A DNA stretch of 64,000 nucleotides from the NCBI GenBank assembly GCA_035631315.1, contig DASQIZ010000107.1, forward strand, positions 1 through 64,000. The letters run 5' to 3'. The notes beneath the pieces are model-generated. The model was not told the origin of the DNA. It was given only the letters and a program-made list of their open reading frames with translations, and did not search any database. A program made the translations under genes and the position numbers. Of this stretch, positions 1 through 8,994 are shown in pieces; within the stretch, counting starts at the first letter, position 1, and each line of letters opens with the position of its first letter. Source of the stretch: 40CM-2-70-7 sp035631315 (GTDB lineage Bacteria > Gemmatimonadota > Gemmatimonadetes > Gemmatimonadales > GWC2-71-9).

Positions 1-865
1 TTTGTCCACGCTCTACATCAATGACTTCAACATCTACGGGAAGACGTACCGGGTGCAGGCGGAAGCCCAGGCCGCGTACCGGCAGTCGCCCGCGGACATC
101 GGACGGTTGTACGTGCGCGGCACCGCGGACTCCATGATCCCGATCTCGGCCCTCGCCCGGGTGGAGTTCCGAAGCGCGCCGACCCTCATCTCGCGCTTCA
201 ACGGATTCACCTCGGCCTTCATCACCGCGGCCCCGAAACCGGGCCACAGCTCGGGTGAGCTGATGCAGCAAATGGATGGTCTGATCGCGAGCCAGTTCGG
301 AGCCCAGGGACTGGGGCTGGCGTATTCCGGCCAGTCATTCCAGGAGCGTGCGTCGAGCGGACAATCGGGCCTGGTCTTCGCCCTCGGACTCATCCTCGTC
401 TTCCTGGTGCTGGCGGCGCAGTATGAGAGCTGGTCGCTCCCCTTCGCCGTCCTCCTCGGTATTCCGTTCGGTGTCCTCGGCGCCTACCTCGGGATCTGGC
501 TGCGAGGTCAGCCGAGCGACATCTACGTCCAGGTCGGCCTGCTGACCGTGGTGGGGCTCGCCGCGAAGAACGCGATTCTGATCGTCGAATTCGCGAACGA
601 GCTCCGCGACCAGGGACATTCCATCGTCTCCGCCGCTGTCGAGGCGGCGCGAGAACGGTTCCGCCCGATTTTGATGACGTCGATGGCATTCATCTTCGGC
701 GTGTCCCCGCTGGTCGTCGCCAGTGGTGCCGGAGCCATCAGCCGTCATTCGATCGGCACGACCGTGTTCGCGGGCATGGTGATCGCGACGTCGGTCGGCA
801 TCTTCTTCATTCCGCTCTTCTTCCGGCTCATCCGCGGATTCGCGGAGCGGGAAGGCGTCCAGTGA
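1..865 (+). CDS. RND multidrug efflux permease, C-terminal part (cut by window edge)
   Basis: The C-terminal ~287 residues of an AcrB/MexB-type inner-membrane proton antiporter; the gene begins before base 1, so the TTG at base 2 is not its start. Visible are the end of the second porter region and the last group of membrane helices (a hydrophobic stretch around FALGLILVFLVLAAQYESWS, then GLAAKNAILIVEFANE and the REA/RFRPILMTS segment typical of this family). The stop overlaps the GTG start of the next gene (GTGA), an outer-membrane factor, so the two belong to one tripartite efflux operon whose adaptor gene probably lies upstream. The AcrB-like rather than CzcA-like sequence suggests organic substrates; the exact substrate cannot be read from the sequence. 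Confidence 0.93.
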   Translation, partial: LSTLYINDFNIYGKTYRVQAEAQAAYRQSPADIGRLYVRGTADSMIPISALARVEFRSAPTLISRFNGFTSAFITAAPKPGHSSGELMQQMDGLIASQFGAQGLGLAYSGQSFQERASSGQSGLVFALGLILVFLVLAAQYESWSLPFAVLLGIPFGVLGAYLGIWLRGQPSDIYVQVGLLTVVGLAAKNAILIVEFANELRDQGHSIVSAAVEAARERFRPILMTSMAFIFGVSPLVVASGAGAISRHSIGTTVFAGMVIATSVGIFFIPLFFRLIRGFAEREGVQ

Positions 866-2349
866 GCCGCCGCGGACTGAAGGTCCTGCTCCTGGCGGGC
901 CTCGGCGCCTGCGCCGTGGGTCCCGGCTACCACCCGTCGCCCGTCGTGGCGCCATCCGCCCAGGTGGGCTCGGCGAGTTACTCGGACTCTGCCAAGGCGT
1001 TCTACGACTCTCTCGCTGGTGCGCGGGCCGCGGATACGCTGCCGGCCTCCGGTGTCGCACCCCTGGCCCCACGGCGCATATCGGCCGACTCGCTGGCCGA
1101 CCTCGCGTGGCTCGACATCCTGCACGATTCCACATTGAACGCGCTCGTGCAGACGGCGCTCCGGCAGAACCGGGACCTGGCCACCGCCAAGGCCCGGATC
1201 GAGGAATACCGCGCCGACGTCGGTCTCGCCCGCGCCCCGCTCTTTCCGTCGTTGACGGCGAACGGCAGCGTCTCCAAGAACCAGGTCGCGTTCGGGCCGC
1301 AGGTCTTCCCATACAACGCCGTGCGGGCAACCGCCGACGTGGCGTGGGAGCTCGATTTCTGGGGCAAGACGCGGCGCGGGATGCAGGCCGCCAACGCCGA
1401 TCTGGCCGCCCAGGACGCCGTTGAGCAGGAGACCGTGCTTTCCCTGATCAGCAGCGTGGCGATCGGGTACTTGCAGCTGCTCGAGCTGGATCAGGAAGCG
1501 CAGGTTTCGGCGCACACGTTGCAGACCAGTCAGGCCACACTCGACCTCGCGCGCCAGCGGTACGCGCGGGGGATCATCTCCGAGCTGGACGTACGGCAGT
1601 TCGAAGCGCAGGTGGCAGCCCCCGCCGTGCGGTTGGCTCAGGTCGAGCAGGCCCGCGCGCAGACCGAACACGCCCTGAACGTTTTGCTTGGCCAGGGACC
1701 GACGGCGATTCCCCGGAGCGGTGCGCTCGCCGATGCGGCGCGCGCTGTGACCGTCCCCGATTCCCTGCCCTCCAGCCTGCTGTCCCGTCGCCCCGATGTC
1801 CGTCAGGCGGAGCGGACCTATCGGGCGGCGAATGCGCGCGCCGGACAAGCCTTTGCCCAGCAGCTCCCCGTGATCATGTTCACCGGCTCCTACGGGTCGC
1901 AGGCCGCGAATACCAGCGGGCTGTTCAAGCCGCAGTCCGACGTGTACGTCGCGCAGCTCGGCATCGCGATCCCGCTCTTCGCGGGGGGCGGGCGTTCGTC
2001 CGCGACGGCGGCGGCGAAGGCGCGCGCCGAGCAGGCGCGGAATCAGTACGAGCAGTCGGTGTTGCGGGCTCTGCAGGATGCCGGCGACGCGCTCTCGGGT
2101 GCGCACGCGGCCCGGGACCAGGTGGCCGCGGCGGAGACGCAGGCGCTCGCACTGCGTCGCGCGTACGATCTCGCCCGCGTCCGCTACCAATCTGGTATCG
2201 CAAATTACCTCGAGGTGCTGGACGCAGAACGGAGCCTCTTCGCCGCGGAGCTGACCCTGTCCCAGGCTGAACTGGGGCAGCTGACCTCGGCCGTTCAGCT
2301 CTACAAGGCACTGGGCGGAAGCTGGAACGGGATGCCGGTTTCGAAGTAA
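862..2349 (+). CDS. Outer-membrane efflux lipoprotein, NodT/OprM family
   Basis: TolC-like outer-membrane channel of 495 residues that would complete the RND pump encoded just upstream. The N-terminus has a lipobox (LGAC, Cys17) followed by the VGPGYHPS segment seen at the start of mature OprM/NodT proteins. Two duplicated OEP halves are visible, each with long helical segments, and the second ends with the ARVRYQSGIANYLEVLDAER pattern of this family. The GTG start overlaps the permease stop by 4 nt, which fixes the start and indicates translational coupling. The length is normal for the family (about 470-500 residues). Confidence 0.93.
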   Translation: MSRRGLKVLLLAGLGACAVGPGYHPSPVVAPSAQVGSASYSDSAKAFYDSLAGARAADTLPASGVAPLAPRRISADSLADLAWLDILHDSTLNALVQTALRQNRDLATAKARIEEYRADVGLARAPLFPSLTANGSVSKNQVAFGPQVFPYNAVRATADVAWELDFWGKTRRGMQAANADLAAQDAVEQETVLSLISSVAIGYLQLLELDQEAQVSAHTLQTSQATLDLARQRYARGIISELDVRQFEAQVAAPAVRLAQVEQARAQTEHALNVLLGQGPTAIPRSGALADAARAVTVPDSLPSSLLSRRPDVRQAERTYRAANARAGQAFAQQLPVIMFTGSYGSQAANTSGLFKPQSDVYVAQLGIAIPLFAGGGRSSATAAAKARAEQARNQYEQSVLRALQDAGDALSGAHAARDQVAAAETQALALRRAYDLARVRYQSGIANYLEVLDAERSLFAAELTLSQAELGQLTSAVQLYKALGGSWNGMPVSK

Positions 2350-2386
2350 TCCCACGGGGTTGCCCCCGCTCTTGAACACATGCACT

Positions 2387-2414
2387 GTAGCGGCTCCTCC
2401 AGAGGAGCCGCTAC
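2387..2414 (+). promoter_or_regulatory. Perfect 13-bp inverted repeat enclosing the Shine-Dalgarno of the next gene
   Basis: GTAGCGGCTCCTC (2387-2399) and GAGGAGCCGCTAC (2402-2414) are exact reverse complements separated by 2 nt; with a 4-6 nt loop an 11-12 bp stem can form. The right arm ends one base before the GTG at 2415 and contains GAGGAG (2402-2407), the only good ribosome-binding sequence for the downstream esterase. The hairpin also lies 37 nt after the efflux gene stop, so it may instead act as a terminator or mRNA 3' end, but no T-tract follows it. Confidence 0.6.
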
Positions 2415-4085
2415 GTGCGTAAGGCCCTGCCGGTCCAGGCCGTCCTGGCTGTCCTGTCACTCTCCCTGATCGCCGCTCATTCGAGCCTTGCGCAGGGTCT
2501 CCGCGTCGAGATCTCCGTCGCTCCGAGCTATCAGTCGACCCCAGTCACCGGCCGGATGTACGTGATGTTCAGCCGCGACTCGAATCCCTCCCCGGTGTCC
2601 GGCGTGCGGGGCGAAAGCGAGTCGGTTCCCTTCTTCGGTGTGGACGTCACCGACCTGGCGGCCGGCTCACCCGGGGTGATCGACGGATCCACGCTGGGCT
2701 ACCCCCTGAAGTCCATGGCCGATCTCCCGCCGGGCGACTACTACGTGCAGGGCCTGCTCAGCGTGTACTCCGAGTTCCGCCGGTCAGATGGGCACACCGT
2801 GTGGGCGCACGATGATCAGTGGGAGGGCCAGCAGTTCAACCGTTCACCGGGGAATCTCCTCAGTGAGATCAGACGGGTGCACGTGGACCCGGCGCACGCC
2901 GACACCATCCGGCTCGAGCTCACGAAGGCGATCGGACCGGTCAACGTGCCGGCCGACACCCGCGAGGTGCGGCGCATCAAGATCCAGAGCAAGCTCCTGA
3001 CGGCCTTCTGGGGCCGCCCCATGTACCTCGGTGCCGTGGTGCTCCTGCCGAAGAACTACGACAGGGACTCGACCACCCAGTATCCTACCGTCTACGAGCA
3101 GGGTCATTTCAATCTCGGCGCCCCTTTCGGATTCAATCCGGACGGGAAGCCCGAGACCGCTGCCGCACGCGCCGAGCGGGTGAAGCGCACGGCCCGGGAG
3201 CCCGGCTATGAGTTCGCCCAGTCGTGGAATTCGCCCGGCTTTCCGCAGATGATCGCGGTGACCTTCCAGCACCCGACGCCCTGGTTCGACGACTCCTATG
3301 CCGTGAACTCCGTGAACAACGGCCCGTACGGAGACGCGATCCTCACGGAGCTGATCCCGTACCTCGAATCACACTTCCGGATGATCCAGGCGCCCTTTGC
3401 ACGCCTGCTGGTCGGTGGCTCGACGGGTGGGTGGGAAGCGATGGCCCTCGAGGTCTATCACCCCGATTTCTTCGGGGGCACGTGGGTGCTCTATCCGGAT
3501 CCGCTGGATCTCCGCGCCTATGAGCTGGTGAACGTCTACAAGGACTCGAACGCCTTCGTCTTCCCGGTCTCCGAGTGGTTCCAGGCGGACGTACCGGCCG
3601 AGCGCGAGGAGACGGGTCAACCGCACATCACGGTGCGGCAGGAGAGTCAGTACGAAGCGGTGCTGGGGAGTCATGCCCGATCCGGGGAGCAGTTCGCGAT
3701 CTGGGAGGCGACGTGGGGACCGGTGGGGGTCGACGGCTATCCGGTCGATCTCTGGGATCTGTCGACGGGCAAGATCAATCATCAGGTCGCCGACTACATG
3801 AAGGCGCACGACTTCGACATCCGCGACTACCTCGAGCGCAACTGGGCCACGCTGGGACCCAAGCTGAGGGGCAAGCTGCACCTCTACGTCGGCGACATGG
3901 ACACGTTCTATCTCAACCTGTCCGTCTATTACGTGGGGGACTTCCTGAAACGGGCGTTGCCGCCCGCCGACGCTGTCGTCGAGTACGGGCGGCCCCTCAA
4001 GCCTCACGGCTGGCAGCCGTTCACCAACGCGGAGCTGATGCGGCAGATGGCGGCCTACATCGCCGCCCACCGGCCGAAGCGCTGA
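2415..4085 (+). CDS. Secreted alpha/beta-hydrolase fold esterase-like protein
   Basis: A 556-residue exported protein with a Sec signal peptide (cleavage after about residue 26, ...SSLAQG). The middle region holds a nucleophile-elbow motif GGSTGG with Ser336, preceded by an esterase-D-like segment (TVYEQGHFN..., LTELIPYLESHFRM). The latter is typical of the putative esterase family (PF00756) that includes enterochelin and feruloyl esterases. A plausible Asp/His follow (Asp in YVGDMDTFYL, His in LKPHGWQPF near the C-terminus). The N-terminal ~170 residues look like a beta-rich accessory domain. The GTG start is chosen for its GAGGAG site 7 nt upstream and for the signal peptide. Its stop lies 1 nt from the stop of the convergent SusD-like gene, so no terminator fits between them. 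The substrate is unknown; an ester or polysaccharide side-chain target would suit the SusCD neighbour. Confidence 0.8.
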   Translation: MRKALPVQAVLAVLSLSLIAAHSSLAQGLRVEISVAPSYQSTPVTGRMYVMFSRDSNPSPVSGVRGESESVPFFGVDVTDLAAGSPGVIDGSTLGYPLKSMADLPPGDYYVQGLLSVYSEFRRSDGHTVWAHDDQWEGQQFNRSPGNLLSEIRRVHVDPAHADTIRLELTKAIGPVNVPADTREVRRIKIQSKLLTAFWGRPMYLGAVVLLPKNYDRDSTTQYPTVYEQGHFNLGAPFGFNPDGKPETAAARAERVKRTAREPGYEFAQSWNSPGFPQMIAVTFQHPTPWFDDSYAVNSVNNGPYGDAILTELIPYLESHFRMIQAPFARLLVGGSTGGWEAMALEVYHPDFFGGTWVLYPDPLDLRAYELVNVYKDSNAFVFPVSEWFQADVPAEREETGQPHITVRQESQYEAVLGSHARSGEQFAIWEATWGPVGVDGYPVDLWDLSTGKINHQVADYMKAHDFDIRDYLERNWATLGPKLRGKLHLYVGDMDTFYLNLSVYYVGDFLKRALPPADAVVEYGRPLKPHGWQPFTNAELMRQMAAYIAAHRPKR

Positions 4086-4086
4086 C

Positions 4087-5538
4087 CTAGGGCGCGCAGC
4101 CCGACCCCAGGCCCCGGGCATTGCACTCCGCGTCCGGGATGGGCATCACTGGTGGCACGGCTCCTGGCGGCACATTCCCGTTGGGGATGTCGGTCGGGAC
4201 GTTGGCCAGGAGTCCGTACCGCCGCGCATCAATCCACCGGGTACCCTGCTCCCACATCAGCGAGTAGCGGCGATTGTACAACAGCTCCGCGACGTATTCC
4301 GCCTTCGGGCTCCCACCGGTCAGGGTGTCCGGGTGCAGGTTGCCGGAGCCTTGTCGCACCAGGTTCAAGGCGGCATTCGCTCCAGCCAGGTCATTGAGGC
4401 CGATCCGCGCCTCAGCGTCCAGCAAGACCAGCTCCTCATCGCGAATGATCGGGATCGAGTGATTCAGGTCCACCGCCCCGTTGGTGAAGTACACGGTGAA
4501 CTTGAGCTGCCCGTTGATCGGGACGCCCCCCAAGATCTGGGTGTCCTGCGCCGGAACGATCTTCGACACCGCCCGCAGATCCCTTGCCAACCCTCCCACC
4601 TGCGTGTCGGCGTCCACCAGAAAATCGGGAAGCGCATAGAACGTGGTACCGTTCAATGGATCGGAGAGATCGTTGGTCGCATCGCCGGGGTCAGTCGAAA
4701 AGTCGAAGTAGGCACCGGCTTTGAACTGCGTCGAATCACCCGGCGCGTAGAAGGACGCCGCGAGGGCCGTCTCCGCCTTGTTCCAGCAGTTGGCGGGGGT
4801 GCCGTTGCACCCATTCTGCGCCGTGGCCCGGAAGACCTCCGCTTTGGCCGCGAGGGCGCGATTGAACTGGATGAAGCTCTGGGGATCCCCGAAGGACGCG
4901 AGGCCCACGGGGATGGAGAACGGGAATGACGCCACGGCGGTGTGCGCATCCGACAGGTTGGTCTGCGCCGAGTCGAGAATTCCGATGATGTAGCCGTACA
5001 CGGAGTCTTCGCTTACGAACGGTGCCGGAGGTGCCGTCACCGGACGGTCCACGTCGACCGGCGCGCCGAGCTGGCCCCGGGTTTCGATGACGTAGAGGAG
5101 CGCCAGGGCCTTGAAGGTTTGCGCCATGCCTCGCGAGGCCTCGATTTCACCGGCCGAGAGCTCTTTGGTCTTCGCGAGCGCCTGGAGATAGATGTTGATA
5201 CTGCGGATGTTCGCGTACCGGCCTCCCCAGATCGCCGCGCCGAACCCGGATCCGGACAGGGGACCGAAATACGGTTCCGAATAATCCGGCGTGTTGTTCC
5301 CCGAAAGGTTGATTCCCTCCCGACCCATCGAGCCGGCGCGCCAGATGAGGCTCTGAATATCTCCGCTGGCACCAGCGAAAATGCCATTGGCCGCCGCGGC
5401 GAGCTTGTCGCGCGTCGGGTTGTTGATCAGATCGTCGAGCGTCGGTTGGTTGGTCTGCGGCACGTCGAAGAAGTCGTGGCACGCACCGGCCGCCAACGCG
5501 ATCGCCAGGATGATGAAGGAGCGGGTAGTCGTTTTCAT
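4087..5538 (-). CDS. SusD/RagB-family outer-membrane nutrient-binding lipoprotein
   Basis: A 483-residue surface lipoprotein that binds a ligand (glycan or peptide) and passes it to the SusC-type pore encoded immediately upstream in the operon. The signal peptide ends with a lipobox (LAAGAC, Cys20). The mature part starts DFFDVPQTNQPTLDD, a typical RagB/SusD beginning, and the C-terminal half carries the family pattern of hydrophobic helices followed by an arginine-rich segment (LLYNRRYSLMWEQGTRWIDARRYG). The ATG at 5538 is chosen over upstream in-frame starts because it gives the signal peptide and sits 2 nt after the susC-like stop. The ligand cannot be predicted. Confidence 0.92.
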   Translation of the reverse strand: MKTTTRSFIILAIALAAGACHDFFDVPQTNQPTLDDLINNPTRDKLAAAANGIFAGASGDIQSLIWRAGSMGREGINLSGNNTPDYSEPYFGPLSGSGFGAAIWGGRYANIRSINIYLQALAKTKELSAGEIEASRGMAQTFKALALLYVIETRGQLGAPVDVDRPVTAPPAPFVSEDSVYGYIIGILDSAQTNLSDAHTAVASFPFSIPVGLASFGDPQSFIQFNRALAAKAEVFRATAQNGCNGTPANCWNKAETALAASFYAPGDSTQFKAGAYFDFSTDPGDATNDLSDPLNGTTFYALPDFLVDADTQVGGLARDLRAVSKIVPAQDTQILGGVPINGQLKFTVYFTNGAVDLNHSIPIIRDEELVLLDAEARIGLNDLAGANAALNLVRQGSGNLHPDTLTGGSPKAEYVAELLYNRRYSLMWEQGTRWIDARRYGLLANVPTDIPNGNVPPGAVPPVMPIPDAECNARGLGSGCAP

Positions 5539-5540
5539 GG

Positions 5541-8492
5541 TCAGAACCCCGCCGAGATCGTGAAGGTGAAGGTCCGGGAGGGCGGATAGGGTCCGAGATC
5601 GATGTTCCGGACCACTGCCTGTTCGCCGTAGTTGCTCACCTGGGGATCGTACCCCGTATAGCTGGTGATCAGGAACAGGTTCTGCCCCGAGACCGTGAAC
5701 CGGAGCGAGCTCGCGCCGCCGAAGTACTTGTACCACGACTCCGGGGCGTCGTAGCTCAGCGAGAGGTTCTGCATGCGCAGGAAGGACGTCGACTGCACGA
5801 AGGGTGTCGCGATGCCGCTGCCGCAGTCCGCGAAGCGCTGCTGCCCCGCCGGGGTCGCCTGATCCGGCGAGAGCCCGTTGCAGTCGTAAAGCGACAGGGT
5901 CTGGTTCTGCGCCACGCCGCCATACTGCCAGGTCAGAAGCATGTTGAGTGACAGCCGCTTGTACCGGATGTCCTGTGGGAACGACATCACGAACTTGGGA
6001 TTCGCCTGCCCCATGTAGCCGACGATGAAGTTGCCGGTGATGGGGTCGATGCCGATCTGGCCGATGATCTGCGTCGTCGGCTTTCCGGGCTGCAGGAAAA
6101 ATTCCCCGAAGGCCAGGCCGAATCCCGCGTTGGGAGGCCGGAAACCGGGGAACGGGAGTGAAACGACCTCATTCCGGGCCGTGTTGAAATTGATCCGGCT
6201 CACCCACGTGAGGCCGCGGGTCTGGATCGGCGTGTAGCCTACCCCCAGCTCGATCCCTTCGTTCATCAACTCGCCGGCATTGATGATCTCCGAGGAGAAG
6301 CCTGTGGACGGAGCCGGAGGCCGGTTCAGGAATACATCGGTGGTATGACGCCGGTACGCGGTGAACTCGACGCTCCCGCGGCCGTTCGCCAGGGTGGCGT
6401 CGAAGCCTCCTTCGATCTCTCTGACCCGCTCGGGCCTGAGCCCGGCCGCGCCGGCCGTCGGGTCAACGGTGGTGAAGACGTGCTTGCTGTACACGCCGGC
6501 ATCCAGGTCCGTGAACTTCTGCCCGAAGGCGGCCTTGTTCCCGGTTTCGCCGTATCCCGCCCGAACCTTGAAGTCGCTGCCCGCGCCCAGTAGATCCGGG
6601 AACCGGTAAGAGGCAGAAAGACGGGGGTAGATGTAGTAGCGGTCGGTGGCGCCGTTGGCGCTGCTCCGCTCGGCCCGGACCGCGCCAGTCACATCCAGGC
6701 GCTCGTTCTTCGCGAGCAACTCCTCCTGGGCATAGAACGCCAGGGTCCGGTCGATCGTGTTGTCCTCGAACACATTCCCGACCAGGGCTCCCTGGTCGAC
6801 GTTAATCTGGCCGGGGAGCAGTCCGAACGCGCTCAGCCGGCCCCGTGACAGCTCCTGGTCTTCCACCTGGACGCCCGTCGACGTGGTCAACCGGTAATCG
6901 GCTGCGGTCGGGGTGAATGCGTCGACCAGGCTCGCGCTCCAGTTCCAGTACCGGGAGTCCGCATTGGACAGGGTCGACAGGCCCGGATTCGCGAGGGCCT
7001 GCTGGAAGTAGAGCTCCCGTGGCGCGATGATCGTGTTTTTCTGGCTGAACATGTCGACGCCGCCGGCCGCGATGAACTGGACGCTGTGCCGGTCCGTCGT
7101 TAGGGCCTGGTAGGTCAACTGCCCACCTCCGGTGAACCCCAGGGCGACCTCGGCGTTGGTCGCGAGGGCCGCGGTCTGCAACGGATTCGAGGAGAGGTAG
7201 GTAATGCTCGGTTGCGGATACACCCCGTTGACGGGCAACAGGGGCTCGAAGCCGGGGATGTAGGCGATCGAGTACGTGACGCTCCCGCCGGAGTTGTCGT
7301 TGTTGGTAATGCCGCGGTCGGTCTGGGTACGGTTGAACGCGCTCGAAAATGACAGCTTCAGCCGATCCGAAAACGTCTGGTCGAGGTTCAACCGCAGCGT
7401 CTGCCGGCCTGCCCCCGTGTTCGCGATGATCCCGTTGTCCTGGGACGTCGAGCCGGAGAGGAAGTACCTGGTGTTTTCGTCGCCCCCGGTGACTTCCAAC
7501 GAGGTCTGGTAGTTCATGGGCTTGCCGCCCGCGAGCTCCTGCATGTGGTCGTAGGTCGGGAGCTGCCCGTTCACGATGTAGGGCGTCACCGCGCTCACCC
7601 CATACAGTGATTCGGCCTCGGCGACGGTGAACGACCGGGTGCCATACCCACGCAGCAGCTCGTTGAATCCCAGACGCTGGGTGATCGTCGCGGTTGTCTT
7701 CCCCGCCTGACCGCGCTTAGTCTTGATGATGATGACGCCATTCGCCGCTTTCGAGCCGTAGATCGCTGACGCCGCCGCTCCCGGCAGCACTTCGATAGAC
7801 TCGATGTCGTTCGGGTTCAGATCCGCGAGCCGGTTCACGGGGTCGTCCTGCAGCTGGCCGCTCCCGCGATTGCTGCCGCTGCCCGTCACCGTCGAGAGAC
7901 CGGAGGGAATGGAGACGTTGCTGTAGATCACGCCGTCCACCACGTAGAGTGGATCGGGATTCCCCAGCACCGTGTTGACGCCGCGCAGCTGCACCTGCAT
8001 GCCGCCGCCGGGCGCTCCGGAGTTCTGACTGATGATGGCTCCTGGCACCTTGCCTTGCAGGGCCTTGTCGATGGTCTGCGCCGGCAGGGCCCCGATGTCG
8101 TTGGCGGTCACCACGGTGGTGCCGGTGGTCGCATTCCGCCGTTCGACGCCTGTCGCCTGACCGTTGACCACCACCGCGTCGAGCACGAACACGTCGAGCT
8201 CCATCGTCACCGACACGGAGTCCTGCCCCGCCGCCACCGGCACGTCCTTGTGCTGATAGCCGATCTTCCGAAAGAGGAGATGCACGTCCCCCGGCGGGGC
8301 GCCGATGCTGAAGCGGCCGTCGTCGTGCGTCAGCGCGACGGTGCTGGTGCCGACGACCGCAACCGTCACACCGGTCAGCGGTTCACCACTGACGGACGCC
8401 GTCACCCGGCCCGAGATGACGTGCGTTTGTCCGATTGCAGCAGGGGCAAACGAGAGGAACAAGACGGGCAGGACCCACAGCGCCTTCGTCAC
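5541..8492 (-). CDS. SusC/RagA-family TonB-dependent outer-membrane transporter
   Basis: A 983-residue TonB-dependent receptor of the SusC type. After a signal peptide (mature start near QTHVISG) comes a carboxypeptidase-regulatory-like beta-sandwich (about residues 24-105), then the plug domain with the SusC signature IESIEVLPGAAASAIYGSKA and ANGVIIIKTKRG, then a long 22-strand barrel ending in an aromatic residue (TISAGF). A TTG lies 18 nt further upstream, but the GTG at 8490-8492 is preceded by AGGAGG at proper spacing, which decides the start. It is the first gene of a two-gene operon with the SusD-like lipoprotein. Such pairs import oligosaccharides or peptides in Bacteroidota and Gemmatimonadota; no glycoside hydrolase lies nearby. 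Confidence 0.94.
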   Translation of the reverse strand: MTKALWVLPVLFLSFAPAAIGQTHVISGRVTASVSGEPLTGVTVAVVGTSTVALTHDDGRFSIGAPPGDVHLLFRKIGYQHKDVPVAAGQDSVSVTMELDVFVLDAVVVNGQATGVERRNATTGTTVVTANDIGALPAQTIDKALQGKVPGAIISQNSGAPGGGMQVQLRGVNTVLGNPDPLYVVDGVIYSNVSIPSGLSTVTGSGSNRGSGQLQDDPVNRLADLNPNDIESIEVLPGAAASAIYGSKAANGVIIIKTKRGQAGKTTATITQRLGFNELLRGYGTRSFTVAEAESLYGVSAVTPYIVNGQLPTYDHMQELAGGKPMNYQTSLEVTGGDENTRYFLSGSTSQDNGIIANTGAGRQTLRLNLDQTFSDRLKLSFSSAFNRTQTDRGITNNDNSGGSVTYSIAYIPGFEPLLPVNGVYPQPSITYLSSNPLQTAALATNAEVALGFTGGGQLTYQALTTDRHSVQFIAAGGVDMFSQKNTIIAPRELYFQQALANPGLSTLSNADSRYWNWSASLVDAFTPTAADYRLTTSTGVQVEDQELSRGRLSAFGLLPGQINVDQGALVGNVFEDNTIDRTLAFYAQEELLAKNERLDVTGAVRAERSSANGATDRYYIYPRLSASYRFPDLLGAGSDFKVRAGYGETGNKAAFGQKFTDLDAGVYSKHVFTTVDPTAGAAGLRPERVREIEGGFDATLANGRGSVEFTAYRRHTTDVFLNRPPAPSTGFSSEIINAGELMNEGIELGVGYTPIQTRGLTWVSRINFNTARNEVVSLPFPGFRPPNAGFGLAFGEFFLQPGKPTTQIIGQIGIDPITGNFIVGYMGQANPKFVMSFPQDIRYKRLSLNMLLTWQYGGVAQNQTLSLYDCNGLSPDQATPAGQQRFADCGSGIATPFVQSTSFLRMQNLSLSYDAPESWYKYFGGASSLRFTVSGQNLFLITSYTGYDPQVSNYGEQAVVRNIDLGPYPPSRTFTFTISAGF

Positions 8493-8709
8493 GCGACCCT
8501 CCTGGTGCAAACGTGAACGAACCGAGCGGCTTGTTGGGGATGTAGCATGGACACAGCGCAGGAACTCCGCAAGGAAGTCCGGAATGTGGAGGCGTCATCG
8601 CTCCCCGCGATCGCATCGACGCCGGATGATCGACTATGTGACCAAGAAGTCGGTCGGATACATCGCGACGCCGATCATGACGCCGTGAGAAGATTCGACA
8701 CCGTCTGAT
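8493..8709. other. Non-coding stretch upstream of susC
   Basis: Leader and promoter region of the leftward susC-susD operon. Apart from the AGGAGG site for susC I see no convincing -35/-10 pair and no strong hairpin. A reading frame that continues through here from the antisense of susC has no ribosome-binding site and looks spurious. Confidence 0.4.
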
Positions 8710-8820
8710 ATGTCGACGCTCGACAGTGACCTCGGCACCCTGATTCTCAAGGAGTTACGCCGGCACGAGCGTTGCCTGCTTCAGGAGCAGACCCTCTCCC
8801 CCGAGGATGCCCATGAGTAA
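8710..8820 (+). CDS. Possible 36-residue peptide
   Basis: ATG at 8710 opens a 36-codon frame beginning MSTLDSDLGTLILKELRRHE and ending SPEDAHE. It is amphipathic and charged with one Cys and no signal peptide. The ribosome-binding site is weak. Its end overlaps the start of a second small frame by 8 nt in the way real genes overlap in this genome, which is the main reason for listing it. No family is recognised. Confidence 0.3.
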   Translation: MSTLDSDLGTLILKELRRHERCLLQEQTLSPEDAHE

Positions 8821-8935
8821 AGCACGCGAAGGCTGGACCGTGATTGGGGTGAACAAAATCATTTTCGGGTCGGATCCGGAGCCGCCGTCTGAAAAGGAAG
8901 CGGCCCCGGAGGTGAAGACGGTAAGGACTGGTTAG
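8813..8935 (+). CDS. Possible 40-residue peptide
   Basis: ATG at 8813 with a GAGG ribosome-binding site 6 nt upstream opens a 40-codon frame beginning MSKAREGWTVIGVNKIIFG, followed by an acidic, Pro/Lys-rich tail (SDPEPPSEKEAAPEVKTVRTG). It overlaps the preceding 36-codon frame. A hairpin that could end the transcript starts 10 nt after its stop. No homologue is recognised; both frames may be non-coding. Confidence 0.35.
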   Translation: MSKAREGWTVIGVNKIIFGSDPEPPSEKEAAPEVKTVRTG

Positions 8936-8944
8936 GGGTCAGGG

Positions 8945-8981
8945 GTCAGGTGCCGGGGGTCCAAAGTCCCTGGCACCTGAC
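8945..8981. terminator. Terminator-like hairpin between convergent genes
   Basis: GTCAGGTGCC (8945-8954) pairs exactly with GGCACCTGAC (8972-8981), and the stem can extend inward by three or four further pairs. It sits between the small rightward frames and the leftward DinB-like gene stop (8995) and could serve both directions, though there is no T-tract. It is preceded by a short direct repeat (GGGGTCA twice, 8936-8948). Confidence 0.45.
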
Positions 8982-8994
8982 ACCCGGCGCCTCG

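Noticed and set aside
2387..2414. Plain rho-independent terminator of the efflux operon
   Set aside because: The stem is suitable, but no T-tract follows and the right arm contains the ribosome-binding site of the next gene; a termination role is not excluded but is not the best reading.
745..2460. Long minus-strand reading frame opposite the NodT-type gene
   Set aside because: It is rich in Arg, Gly and Pro without domains and mirrors the codon pattern of the real plus-strand gene, a common effect in high-GC DNA.
8493..8510. TTG start of the SusC-type gene at 8510
   Set aside because: AGGAGG lies between this TTG and the GTG at 8492, correctly spaced only for the GTG, and the signal peptide fits the shorter form.
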